Origin: Rhizocola hellebori
GTDB lineage: Bacteria; Actinomycetota; Actinomycetes; Mycobacteriales; Micromonosporaceae
Assembly: GCF_016862955.1 (NCBI RefSeq)
Contig: NZ_BONY01000054.1
Location: 1 to 60,880, forward strand
Direction of reading: 5' to 3'
Length of the DNA stretch: 60,880 bases
Part shown: piece after piece, positions 33,364-41,571 of the stretch
Layout: each line of letters starts with the position of its first letter
Position numbering within the stretch: the stretch's first letter is position 1
Notes under the pieces: model-generated
What the model saw: only the letters and a program-made list of their open reading frames with translations
The model's database searches: none
What the model was told of the DNA's origin: nothing
Made by a program: the position numbers and the translations under genes

Positions 33364-33399
33364 ATCGTAGGTCACACAGTTCACCTGGCGTTCCACCAG
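33364..33399. promoter_or_regulatory. senX3 promoter with PHO-box-like direct repeat
   Basis: Minus-strand -10 TACGAT lies at 33364-33369. On the plus strand GTTCACC (33379) and GTTCCACC (33390) are spaced exactly 11 bases apart, as in Streptomyces PHO boxes, and cover the senX3 -35 region. Confidence 0.55.
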
Positions 33400-33441
33400 A
33401 TTGAAGTGAAATGTCCGTAAAAGCGGCAACAGACGTGCGAA

Positions 33442-33480
33442 GTTCACTTTCAGGCCCGGTCTCGTTCACCATCGTTCACC
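33442..33480 (+). promoter_or_regulatory. PHO-box-like direct repeats upstream of phoU
   Basis: GTTCACT at 33442, GTTCACC at 33464 (22 bases later, two 11-base turns) and GTTCACC at 33474. They are oriented toward phoU, 60-100 bases before its ATG. Likely RegX3/PhoP-type binding. Confidence 0.6.
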
Positions 33481-33541
33481 CTGTAGTCGCCACCCGGTCT
33501 TATGGTGACTTTGTTCTCTGCCCCTATTTCCGGAGTGATCC

Positions 33542-34186
33542 ATGCGCGAGGAATTCCGAGCTGACCTGTATGAAGTCGGCCGCCTGCTGGTTTCGATGGC
33601 CGAGGCGGTGCGCACCGCAATGGGGGCCGCCACCACGGCGTTGCTCAGTGCCGACAAAGAGGGAGCCGAGCGCGTGGTCGCCCGCGATGCGGAGATCAAT
33701 GCGATCTTCCACTCGGTCGAGGACAAAGTGTTGCGCCTGCTTGCACAGCAGGCGCCGGTGGCGTCCGACCTGCGCATGGTGATCACTTCGTTGCACATCG
33801 GCACCGATCTGGAGCGTATGGGCGACCTCGCCGAGCACGTGGCCAAGTCGGCCCTGCGGCGCTACCCCGGGGTGGCTGTGCCCGCGGAGCTGGCGGGAGT
33901 GGTCGGCCAGATGGCCAACGTGGCGGACCGCATCGCCGGAAAAATCACCCTTGTGCTCGCCAGTCGCGATCTGGAGCGGGCCGCCGAGCTCGAGCGTGAC
34001 GATGATGACATGGACGAGCTCGAACGTCAGCTCTACACCCGCATCCTCGGCCCGGATTGGAAACACGGCGTCGAAGCCGCGGTGGATGCGGCATTGCTGG
34101 GCCGCTTCTACGAGCGCTACGCCGACCACGCCGTAAACGCCGGCCGCCACGTCATCTACCTGGTGACCGGCGAAAGCGAGAAGTGA
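33542..34186 (+). CDS. phoU: phosphate transport system regulator PhoU
   Basis: A 214-residue, all-helical protein of two PhoU repeats: residues 1-100 (MREEFRADLYEVGRLLVSMA, LRMVITSLHIGTDLERMGDLAEH) and about 110-205 (FYERYADHAVNAGRHVIYLVTGE). The E/DxxxD metal-binding motifs are visible in both. It links phosphate import status to the histidine kinase. Encoded divergently from senX3, with shared PHO-box-like repeats, as in Streptomyces phoU/phoRP. The ATG has GGAG eight bases upstream. No pst genes in the window. Confidence 0.94.
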   Translation: MREEFRADLYEVGRLLVSMAEAVRTAMGAATTALLSADKEGAERVVARDAEINAIFHSVEDKVLRLLAQQAPVASDLRMVITSLHIGTDLERMGDLAEHVAKSALRRYPGVAVPAELAGVVGQMANVADRIAGKITLVLASRDLERAAELERDDDDMDELERQLYTRILGPDWKHGVEAAVDAALLGRFYERYADHAVNAGRHVIYLVTGESEK

Positions 34187-34258
34187 GCGGCAACGCCAGC
34201 TCCCACTAAGCACATCGCGAGCAGCGCCGCCTTCGTGGCAGCCCTGCCCGCGATGATC

Positions 34259-34283
34259 GTCGCTATTTCGGGGAAAACGCGAC
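34259..34283. repeat. GCGA-TTTC-type palindrome, copy B
   Basis: The arms GTCGC (34259-34263) and GCGAC (34279-34283) enclose TTTC and GAAA, which pair around a GGG loop. It lies between the convergent ends of phoU and ngcG. The rest of 34187-34396 shows no gene. Confidence 0.5.
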
Positions 34284-34396
34284 AATCGCCGTGTCGGTCG
34301 GCGGCGCAGCCGCCGGGCGCGGCCAAGCACGCACGGATGTGCCGCGCGGGAGCTCGCGGCGAGCGACCACAACGTTGCGGCGCAATAAAATTGCAG

Positions 34397-35287
34397 TTAC
34401 TTGGTCGTGGCGCCGGTGAGGCCGGACTGGACCTGGCGGTGGAAGACCAGATATACGGCCAGAATCGGGAGCATGGCGAGGGTCATGCCGGCGAAGAGGC
34501 GGGCGAAGTCGGTCTCGTAGCGCGCTTCGGCGGCCAGCTCCAGCAGGCCCTGGGTCAGCACCTTCGGGTCGCCCTGCTTCATCAGCACGGTGGGCAGGAT
34601 GAACTGGTTCCACTGACCGATGACGTTGAAGATCCCGATTCCGATCATGCCGGGCTTGGCCATCGGGAGCATGACCTGAAAGAAGGTCCGGACGTGGCCC
34701 GCGCCGTCGACCGAGGCGGCCTCGGCGATGGTGGTGGGCAGGGTCCGGAAGAAGGCGTGCAGGAAGAAGATGGTGAACGGCATCGAGTAGGCGACATAGA
34801 CCAGGATCAGACCGCCATAGGTGCCGCGCCCGATCACGCTTTCCAGGCCGGTGACCTCGCCGACCTTCCCCACCGTCAGGTATAGCGGCATCATGCCGAG
34901 ATAGATCGGCATGGTGAGCCCGGCCACGAAGATCCAGTAGACGACGCGGTTGCCACGGAACGGATAGCGCGCCAACACGTAGGCCGCCATCGATCCCAGC
35001 AGCATCGTCAGGGTCACGCCGCCGGTGAGCACCACGAGCGTGTTGAAGAAGAACTCGCCGATGTGGCCCTTGGTCCACGCGCGCCCGAAGGCATCGAGCC
35101 GCCATTCCGCCGGGAGCCCCAGCGGGGAGTGGATGATTTCCTGATCGGTCTTGAAGGACTGGATCGTGGCCCAGATCAGGGGAACGGTGACCAGCAGACC
35201 CCACACGATGAGGAAGGTGTGCGAAAAAGCGTTCGCCACCAAGCCTTTTGCCGGGTCCGGGGAAGCTTGCTTGTCGTTGGAAGACAT
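34397..35287 (-). CDS. ngcG: amino-sugar ABC transporter permease (NgcG-like, MalG type)
   Basis: A 296-residue inner-membrane permease with six predicted helices and the binding-protein-dependent transport EAA loop EAASVDGAGHVRTFFQVMLPMAKPG at about 195-220. Third gene of the rpiR-ngcE-ngcF-ngcG unit, 13 bases after ngcF. Works with NgcF as a heterodimeric channel. No ATPase gene is in the cluster, so a shared ATPase such as MsiK probably energises it (known for Streptomyces sugar importers). Assignment to GlcNAc/chitobiose import rests on the binding protein. Confidence 0.88.
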   Translation of the reverse strand: MSSNDKQASPDPAKGLVANAFSHTFLIVWGLLVTVPLIWATIQSFKTDQEIIHSPLGLPAEWRLDAFGRAWTKGHIGEFFFNTLVVLTGGVTLTMLLGSMAAYVLARYPFRGNRVVYWIFVAGLTMPIYLGMMPLYLTVGKVGEVTGLESVIGRGTYGGLILVYVAYSMPFTIFFLHAFFRTLPTTIAEAASVDGAGHVRTFFQVMLPMAKPGMIGIGIFNVIGQWNQFILPTVLMKQGDPKVLTQGLLELAAEARYETDFARLFAGMTLAMLPILAVYLVFHRQVQSGLTGATTK

Positions 35288-35300
35288 CTCTCTTCCCCTC

Positions 35301-36296
35301 TCAGAACTCGATCTTGTCGCGGCTGCGGGTCACGCGGAACTGCAGCGCAGCGAAGAGCAAGGTGATGATCGCGATGGAGATACCGGTGGCGCAGGCGTAG
35401 GCGAAGGCGTCGTACCGGCTCGGGCGCAAGACGTTTGACATCATCACCGAGCTCATCACCTCGCTCGCGTGGTTGGGGCCACCGCCGCCCGGATCCGGGG
35501 TCAGGCCGATCACCAGGGCGTAAAAGTCAAGCGCCGCAATGCCCAGATAGACCCACGCCACCGAGACGTGGTCGCGCAGCAGCGGAAGCGTCACCTTGTA
35601 GAAGCTCTGCACCCGGGTCGCGCCGTCGAGCGTCGCCGCCTCGAAGATGTCCTTCGGGATCGACTGCATCGCGGCGGAGAAAAGCACCAGATAGAACCCG
35701 ACACTGCCCCAGACAGCGATGGCGATCAGGCAGACCAGGACCACCGGGATGTCCAGCGTCATCGATCCAATGTGGATTTGCGGGGTACCGAACGCAGGCG
35801 TGGGATCGGCGAGGAACAGCTCCGGGTCATTCTGCTCGACGAGCCCCAGCTTCATCAGCAAAGCGTTGAGCATGCCGCCATCGTTGCTCTGCAACACCCG
35901 CCGCCAGATGACCGCGACGATGGCGATCGACATGACCTGGGGGAAGAAGAAGATGAACTTGTATATGGAGGAGCCGAAGACGCCCCGCACGCCCGCCTTG
36001 TCGCTGCGACCGCCCACGTTGAGCATGAACGCGAAGAAGAGCGCGATCAGGATCGTGATGATGGGGAAGATGGTGAGCACGACGACGTTGTGCCCGATGG
36101 CGCGCAGGAAGACCTCGTCGTCAAGCAGATTGCCGAAGTTCTCGAACCCGACGATCTTCCAGTCCGGGTTCAGGCCGTCGAAGTCCGTGACCGAGAAGAG
36201 CGCCGTCGCTCCGTAGGGCAGGAGCACGTACACCACGTAGAGCACTATCGGAGCGATGAGAAAGCCGGTGATGAACCAGCCTCTGCCCTTCCGCAT
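35301..36296 (-). CDS. ngcF: amino-sugar ABC transporter permease (NgcF-like, MalF type)
   Basis: A 331-residue permease, about six to seven helices, with a first helix at residues 8-28 (FITGFLIAPIVLYVVYVLLPY) and the EAA loop EAATLDGATRVQSFYKVTLPLLRDH at about 235-260. A segment at about 140-165 (VEQNDPELFLADPTPAFGTPQ) is an outer loop. It pairs with NgcG. Separated from ngcE by a perfect stem-loop at 36319-36353, which probably stabilises the upstream message. The ATG at 36296 has a GAAGGAACTC site. Confidence 0.88.
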   Translation of the reverse strand: MRKGRGWFITGFLIAPIVLYVVYVLLPYGATALFSVTDFDGLNPDWKIVGFENFGNLLDDEVFLRAIGHNVVVLTIFPIITILIALFFAFMLNVGGRSDKAGVRGVFGSSIYKFIFFFPQVMSIAIVAVIWRRVLQSNDGGMLNALLMKLGLVEQNDPELFLADPTPAFGTPQIHIGSMTLDIPVVLVCLIAIAVWGSVGFYLVLFSAAMQSIPKDIFEAATLDGATRVQSFYKVTLPLLRDHVSVAWVYLGIAALDFYALVIGLTPDPGGGGPNHASEVMSSVMMSNVLRPSRYDAFAYACATGISIAIITLLFAALQFRVTRSRDKIEF

Positions 36297-36318
36297 GTGA
36301 GTTCCTTCGGTAGCAAGC

Positions 36319-36353
36319 CATGGGGCCGGCCGTCATGCATAGCCGGCCCCATG
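36319..36353 (-). other. intercistronic stem-loop between ngcE and ngcF
   Basis: A perfect 12-bp stem (36319-36330 and 36342-36353) with an 11-base loop, no U-run. Such hairpins after binding-protein genes commonly stabilise that part of the mRNA and raise binding-protein yield over the permeases. Confidence 0.65.
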
Positions 36354-36363
36354 GGGATGAACA

Positions 36364-37782
36364 TCAGGCGTCGGTACGCTTCTGCTTCGTGATCTTGTCG
36401 TCCTTGGCGACCGCGTCAGCGGCCTTCTGGACCTCGTCCATGAACTGAGCCGGAGTGATACGGCCAGCCATGAGCTCGGTCGCCTGGGTGCCAACGGCCT
36501 TCTGCAGGGTCGGGTACCAACCCTCGTAGAACCAGGTGATGACCTCGGGCGCTTCCGCGGCCGCCTTCGAGGCGGAGGTGAGCGCGCTGGAGATGGTCAG
36601 ACCATCCGCGGCACCCTTGACCACCGGCAGCGACTTGGTGAGCTCGGCGAACTTGCGGGCCGATTCCTTGCTCAGCATCATGCGCAGGAACTCAAGACCA
36701 CCGGCGGTGTTCTTGGCCTTCTTCGGCACCACGAAGCCCTCGCCGGGCGCCGCGTGGATGGTGCCGAACTTGGCCTTGTCGGCGGTGGTGATGTCCCACG
36801 GCGCGGCAACGGAAAGCTTCGCGTTGCCGATCGTCTTGGCCATCTCACCCTCGAGCCACGAGCCACACCAGATGAACAGCGCCTTGCCGTCGATGACGGC
36901 CTGCTGGGTGGTGGTGTGGTCGAGACCGGCGGCGCCGGCCTGGACCCAGCCCTTGCCCACCATCTCGGCGAGGTGCTCAACAGCGCCCTTGACCGCTTCG
37001 GACTTCCACGCGTTGGGCTCGAGGTGATCGATCGCGACGATCGCGGACTTGCCGCCGACCTTCCAGATCCACTCGTTCACGACGTTGTGGATGTACCAGG
37101 AGTGGATGCCCTGGAACGTGTAAGCAGCAATGCCCTTGGCCTTGGCGGCCTCGGCCAGCGTGGTGAACTCGGCCCACGTCTTCGGCGCCTTCCAGCCCTC
37201 CTTGTCGAACAGGGTCTGGTTGTACCAGTGCGCGTAGATGGAGTAGGCGTAGTTCAGCGTGTACGGCTTGCCATCGTGCAGACCGGACTCGACGGTCCCG
37301 GCCACCAGGGTGTCCTTGACCTTCTTGCCCGGCTCGTCGTAGCTGTCGGAGTTGAGCAGCTCGGTCAGGTCGACCAGCTGGTCACCCTTGACGAGGTTGC
37401 CCACCGGGATGGTCTCCGGTGAGGAGTTGTTCAGCACGTCCGGCGGGTTGCCACCGTAGAAGCGGGGCTGGTAGTCGGTGAGGATCAGCTTGGAGTACTT
37501 GACCTCGGCCTTGCCGTACTTGCCGGAGAACTTGGTCTTGTTGAACTCGAAGTAGTCCTTGCCGAAGCCGCCGTCGAAGCCGGCAACCTCAAGGCCCTTG
37601 TCCTTGGCGACACCAAACGGGTTGTCCTTGGTCTTCTCTCCGGTCGCGCCGTCGGTGGATCCATCGTCGCCGCAGGCGGCCAGGAATCCAGCGGCAGGGG
37701 TGGCGAGCAGACCGGCGGCCGCCGCCCGCCGCAGCACTGTGCGGCGAGTGAGGTCCGACGGGCTGTCGGGGGATACGGTCAT
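36364..37782 (-). CDS. ngcE: N-acetylglucosamine/diacetylchitobiose-binding lipoprotein (NgcE-like)
   Basis: A 472-residue substrate-binding protein. The N-terminus combines a twin-arginine region (LTRRTVLRRAAAAG) with a lipobox FLAACG (lipidated Cys37), so it is probably Tat-exported and membrane-tethered. The body is a cluster B sugar-binding fold; I recognise the NgcE pattern (VAGFDGGFGKDYFEF, DYQPRFYGGNPPDVLNNSS, NYAYSIYAHWYNQTLFDKEGW, WFYEGWYPTLQKAVG) from the Streptomyces NgcEFG system that takes up GlcNAc and chitobiose. The ATG has GAGGAGATGTC upstream. It follows rpiR. Confidence 0.87.
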   Translation of the reverse strand: MTVSPDSPSDLTRRTVLRRAAAAGLLATPAAGFLAACGDDGSTDGATGEKTKDNPFGVAKDKGLEVAGFDGGFGKDYFEFNKTKFSGKYGKAEVKYSKLILTDYQPRFYGGNPPDVLNNSSPETIPVGNLVKGDQLVDLTELLNSDSYDEPGKKVKDTLVAGTVESGLHDGKPYTLNYAYSIYAHWYNQTLFDKEGWKAPKTWAEFTTLAEAAKAKGIAAYTFQGIHSWYIHNVVNEWIWKVGGKSAIVAIDHLEPNAWKSEAVKGAVEHLAEMVGKGWVQAGAAGLDHTTTQQAVIDGKALFIWCGSWLEGEMAKTIGNAKLSVAAPWDITTADKAKFGTIHAAPGEGFVVPKKAKNTAGGLEFLRMMLSKESARKFAELTKSLPVVKGAADGLTISSALTSASKAAAEAPEVITWFYEGWYPTLQKAVGTQATELMAGRITPAQFMDEVQKAADAVAKDDKITKQKRTDA

Positions 37783-37855
37783 GACATCTCCTCGTAATGC
37801 GAGATACAGCGGCGCGTCGGGGCAATCCCCGCGTCTGCTTTTAGGGGTTCTTCAT

Positions 37856-37874
37856 CCAGCGCAAGCAACGCTGG
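37856..37874 (-). other. hairpin between rpiR and ngcE
   Basis: CCAGCG (37856-37861) pairs with CGCTGG (37869-37874) around a seven-base loop, just beyond the rpiR stop on the minus strand. A second small hairpin, GGGGCAATCCCC, lies at about 37819-37830. Possible attenuation between regulator and transporter genes. Confidence 0.45.
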
Positions 37875-37888
37875 AGTTTCTGGGACCG

Positions 37889-38794
37889 TCATGCGGCTAC
37901 CTCCCGGAGGCGGTGCCCGGCGACCGCTTGTGCGGTGCGCTGGAAGGCGGCGTGGGATCGATCGTGGGTGCGCTGCGCGACCGCGATGTAGAGCAGGTCG
38001 AGCAACACCAGTTGCGGGTGGCGGGCGGAGAGTGCGTCAGGCCGGAAGGTGGTGGCCTGAGTGGCGGTCAGCAGCACTATGTCGGCCACGTCTGCCAGCG
38101 GGGAGCGCGGAAAACTTGTCAGGGCAACGGTTACAGCCCCGCGGCTGCCCGCTTCGGCGATCATTTCGATCGTCTCGCGGGTCTGGCCGGAGTGCGAGAT
38201 GCCAAGGGCGACATCCCTTTCGCGCAGCAGGGCGGCGCTGGCGAGTCCATTGTGGACATCCGGCCATGACCAGGCGGCCACGCCGATGCGGTGCAGCGAG
38301 AACTGCATCTCCGCCCCGACGAGCGCCGACCCGGAGGCGCCGTAGATGTCCACGCGATTGGCGGCGGCGATGGCGTCGGCCGCCCTTTCCACCTCGGTCA
38401 GATCGGTCATCGCCGCGGTGTCGCGCATGGCCTGGGTGTCGGCCGCCATGATCTGCCCGAGCACGCGCTCAAGCGAATCGGTCGGCTCGATCTCCCGGCC
38501 AATGTCGACAGCCCACCCGGCGGAGCGGGCCGCGCGCCCGGTTTCCCCGGCGATGGCTAGCCGCAGATCCGCGTAGCCCTCGAAACCGAGAGCGCGGCAG
38601 AACCGCGTGATGGTGGCCGGCGAGGTGCCGGAACGCTCGGCAAGCTCCACAATGGTGGCTCGCGATGCCCCGGCGGGATCGGTCAGCACCTGCTCCGCCA
38701 CGCGTCGCAGGGCACCGGTGAACTCGGGCAGGCGACCGCGGAGTCGAACCAGCACGCTGTCGGGGCCGGCCTCCTCGTAAGCGCCTCGTTCCAC
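37889..38794 (-). CDS. MurR/RpiR-family transcriptional regulator
   Basis: A 301-residue regulator. Residues about 15-90 form the N-terminal HTH_6 domain (ATIVELAERSGTSPATITRFCRALGFEGYADLR), and residues about 125-260 the SIS sugar-phosphate-binding domain (VDIYGASGSALVG, VALGISHSGQTRETIEMI). Regulators of this family sense phosphorylated amino sugars, which fits the downstream NgcEFG importer. The GTG at 38794 is used. A palindrome AAGAATTCTT at 38843-38852 just upstream is a good operator candidate. Confidence 0.92.
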   Translation of the reverse strand: MERGAYEEAGPDSVLVRLRGRLPEFTGALRRVAEQVLTDPAGASRATIVELAERSGTSPATITRFCRALGFEGYADLRLAIAGETGRAARSAGWAVDIGREIEPTDSLERVLGQIMAADTQAMRDTAAMTDLTEVERAADAIAAANRVDIYGASGSALVGAEMQFSLHRIGVAAWSWPDVHNGLASAALLRERDVALGISHSGQTRETIEMIAEAGSRGAVTVALTSFPRSPLADVADIVLLTATQATTFRPDALSARHPQLVLLDLLYIAVAQRTHDRSHAAFQRTAQAVAGHRLREVAA

Positions 38795-38840
38795 CGCGTC
38801 AACCTCGCCTTTTTCTGGAAGGAGTGTTAACTGTTAGTGG

Positions 38841-38854
38841 AAAGAATTCTTACT
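38841..38854. promoter_or_regulatory. candidate RpiR operator
   Basis: GAAAGAATTCTTAC is an inverted repeat with a perfect AAGAATTCTT core (38843-38852) and one mismatch, 47 bases upstream of the rpiR start in an AT-rich patch that stands out from the GC-rich surroundings. Confidence 0.5.
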
Positions 38855-38968
38855 CAAAAGGCCGGAGTGTCAACAGCCAGCCGCCAAGTTTTCAAACTGT
38901 TACAAGGAAGCTCCACCGTTCGGCCTAGAGCGGCTAGACCGAAAGGTGGAGCTATTGATACCCAACCG

Positions 38969-40192
38969 TCAGGCGGCTACTGGCTCCGCGACGGACAGCG
39001 CCGCCCGCTCACGATCGAGGCGGCTCTCCCGGGCCGCCGAAGCGGCGAGGTGACCCCACCCGCCCGCCAGGCCCAGCACACCGCAAACGATCCAGTGCCA
39101 GGCGCCCAGGGTCTGCAGGCTCCACCCGCCGACCGCCGGGGCGACGAAGAAGGCGGCCGGAAAGACCAAATTGAACACTCCTTGGTACCGAGCCCGCATG
39201 TGCCAAGGCGCGAGCTCCGCGATCACCGAAGCATTGGCGGGCGCCGCGAACATCTGCCCCAAGGTCCAGATGACGGCCGCGCCAAGGTAGACCCACGCCA
39301 GGTCGGCGAAGGCCACCGAAGCGAAGCCGAAGGCGAGCAAGGTGAACGAGAAAGCGAGCACCCGCCCGTGCCGGCGATGCCCCACCAGCTTCGGCACGAA
39401 GAGCTGACCGAGCACGATCATGGCGCCGCCCAGCGACACCACCAGACCGTAGACCGCCGGGCGCAGCCCGTCCGCGGCCATCGCCAGCTGGACCGTGGAA
39501 ACTCCTTGCGCGGTAAGCAAAGCGAGCACGAAGGTGAGCCCGACGAAGGCCATGAACACCCGATCGGTGAGCACCCGGCCCAGCCCCGGTCTGGGGCCGG
39601 TGGTGGACCGGGTGGGCAGGGTCTCTGGTACCCAGAAAAGAATGAGCAGAGCCGTGATGGCGGTCATGCTCGCATCGGCGACGAACAGCGCGAAGAAACT
39701 GAACTCTGCCACTATTCCGGCCAGGGCCGCCGCCACCGCGCTGCCCATGTTGAAGGCCCAGAACTGGAGATTGAAGGCGCGCGGCCGGTCGGCTTCCGGT
39801 GTCACGTCGACGATGGCGGCCACCATCGCCGGGCTGGGCAACATGTGGGTCAGTCCCAGCAGGATCGCGAGCAGGGCGATGAGCCAGAGCGGCCCGGCGA
39901 ATCCGAGCGCCAGCATGAGAATCGCGCTGGCCGAGGTCCCGAGCAGGTAGGTGCGCTTGCGCCCCCAGCGATCGGCGAGCACACCCCCGGTCAGCGTGCC
40001 GATGGCGCCGCCCGCACCGTAGCCACCGGTGATCAACCCGGCCATCGCCAGCGTGGTGCCCCGAGCCGTGGTCAGATACGTCGGCAGCAGCAGCATGCCG
40101 AAAGCGCCGATTCGGTTGACCAGCAAGGCGGTGAACAGCGTCCAGAAGGTGCGCGGCAACCCACCCACCGTGTCGCTAAGAAACCGCCGCAA
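38969..40192 (-). CDS. MFS transporter (tandem copy 2)
   Basis: A 407-residue, 12-helix major facilitator. RTFWTLFTALLVNRIGAFGMLLLPTYL starts the protein, and motif A is GGVLADRWGRKRTYLLG near residue 70. It is clearly paralogous to the gene just upstream (40176-41390): the same FW-LxTA-LxNRxGAF start, the same motif A and the same FVPKL(V)G-RR region. DHA1-type drug exporter by similarity; substrate unknown. It starts 17 bases inside the upstream copy. Confidence 0.9.
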   Translation of the reverse strand: MRRFLSDTVGGLPRTFWTLFTALLVNRIGAFGMLLLPTYLTTARGTTLAMAGLITGGYGAGGAIGTLTGGVLADRWGRKRTYLLGTSASAILMLALGFAGPLWLIALLAILLGLTHMLPSPAMVAAIVDVTPEADRPRAFNLQFWAFNMGSAVAAALAGIVAEFSFFALFVADASMTAITALLILFWVPETLPTRSTTGPRPGLGRVLTDRVFMAFVGLTFVLALLTAQGVSTVQLAMAADGLRPAVYGLVVSLGGAMIVLGQLFVPKLVGHRRHGRVLAFSFTLLAFGFASVAFADLAWVYLGAAVIWTLGQMFAAPANASVIAELAPWHMRARYQGVFNLVFPAAFFVAPAVGGWSLQTLGAWHWIVCGVLGLAGGWGHLAASAARESRLDRERAALSVAEPVAA

Positions 40193-41390
40193 CTGCCACC
40201 TCCGGCTGACGCTGGGCCGCCGCTAGCTCAGCGATGCGCCGCTCCCGGCTCGGACCGCTGAACCACTGTCCAATCGCGACAGCCACCCCGAGACCGGCCA
40301 GGACCAGCCAGAGCGTTGCCGGTGGGGCCTGGTCGAGCAGAATACCGCCGAGGACCGGGGCGATGAAGTTGGCCAGGGTGAAACCCATCGAGGCCACACC
40401 CTGGTACCGGCCGCGCATCTGCGCCTGCGAAAGGTCGGCGACATAGGCGCCGTTGATCGGAGCATTGATCATCTCACCGGCCGTCCAGACCACCACCGTG
40501 AGCATGAGCAACGGCACCGTTCCCGCGATGGCCACCGAGCCCATCCCAAGCCCGACAAGCAAAGCCGCCGCGACCAGAACGCTGGTGCGACTGCGCTTGC
40601 CGATCAGCCGCGGCACGAAGAGCTGGCCAACCACGATCATCACGCCGTTGACCGCGATGACCGTGCCATAGTCGGCGGGGTCGAGCCCGCGCTGGTGCAT
40701 CGCGATCGGGATCAGCTTGCACGCCTCGATGATGATCCACAGCCCCAGGTTCAGCGCCACGAACACCATGAAGAGGCGGTCCCGGAAGACCGTCATGATG
40801 CTGCCATTGACCGGAGCCGAGTCCACCCGCACCACGCTTCGCGTCTCCGGGACCAGCCCGAACACCAGCCCCGCGGTGATGAGCTGCGCCGCGGCGTTGA
40901 GCAGGAAGACGGTCATGTGCGGGGCGTGCGCCAGGACGCCGGCCAGGATCGCGGCCACCGAGAACCCGATGTTGATGGCCCAGTAGTTGAGGTTCATGCC
41001 CTTGAGCCGGCTCGACGGCCCGAGCACATCCACCATCGTGGCGCCAAAGGCGGGCCGGCCGATACCGTTCCAGAATCCGAAGAGCGTGGCCAGAACCGCA
41101 ATCCCGACCGGTTGCATAGTCAGACCCAGTCCGACCGCGGTCGCCGCGAGCATCACATTGGAGACCAGGATGCTGCGCCGGCGGCCCCAGCGATCCGCGA
41201 GCACACCCCCCGCCAGCGAGCCGAGCGCCATTCCGCCACCGAACAGGCCGAGCACCAGACCGGCGAAGGTAGCGCTGAACCCGTAGTGGGCCACCATATT
41301 GATCTCTAGGTAGAGCATGACGAAGGCGCCACTGCGGTTGATCAGGGTAGCTGTCCACAGGTACCAAAAAGTTTGGGGTAAGCCACGCAC
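40176..41390 (-). CDS. MFS transporter (tandem copy 1)
   Basis: A 404-residue, 12-helix major facilitator beginning MRGLPQTFWYLWTATLINRS, with motif A AGGVLADRWGRRRSILVSN. Paralogue of the downstream gene at 38969-40192, with which it overlaps by 17 bases, so the pair arose by tandem duplication and is translated together. It may form a heteromeric or broadened-specificity exporter; no substrate evidence. The GTG at 41390 is divergent from gpmI. Confidence 0.9.
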   Translation of the reverse strand: MRGLPQTFWYLWTATLINRSGAFVMLYLEINMVAHYGFSATFAGLVLGLFGGGMALGSLAGGVLADRWGRRRSILVSNVMLAATAVGLGLTMQPVGIAVLATLFGFWNGIGRPAFGATMVDVLGPSSRLKGMNLNYWAINIGFSVAAILAGVLAHAPHMTVFLLNAAAQLITAGLVFGLVPETRSVVRVDSAPVNGSIMTVFRDRLFMVFVALNLGLWIIIEACKLIPIAMHQRGLDPADYGTVIAVNGVMIVVGQLFVPRLIGKRSRTSVLVAAALLVGLGMGSVAIAGTVPLLMLTVVVWTAGEMINAPINGAYVADLSQAQMRGRYQGVASMGFTLANFIAPVLGGILLDQAPPATLWLVLAGLGVAVAIGQWFSGPSRERRIAELAAAQRQPEVAVAAVS

Positions 41391-41557
41391 ACGGATACTG
41401 TGCCTTACCGCTCTCGCCTAAGTCACGCGCTTTCGAGCGTGGCGCCGCCCACACAATCCGGTTGCGCGCCACCACGTCGGAACCCAGCGCCTGGTCCGCA
41501 TTGTGGGCCAAAGAGCCAATGGAATGACCCATTCAGCCCGGCTCTAGGCACGGCCTG

Positions 41558-41563
41558 TACGCT
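41558..41563 (+). promoter_or_regulatory. leaderless -10 element of gpmI
   Basis: TACGCT, eight bases before the ATG at 41572, with no Shine-Dalgarno sequence. A short inverted repeat CACGC/GCGTG lies at 41424-41441 in the divergent region shared with the MFS pair. Confidence 0.4.
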
Positions 41564-41571
41564 GAGCGGCC

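Noticed and set aside
32224-33447. Longer senX3 reading frame from 33447
   Set aside because: The extra 30 residues are not membrane-like and would cover the PHO-box-like repeats and the TACGAT element.
33466-34372. Minus-strand ORFs opposite phoU as a missing SenX3 N-terminus
   Set aside because: They are not hydrophobic in the right place, are out of frame with senX3, and are shadows of phoU.
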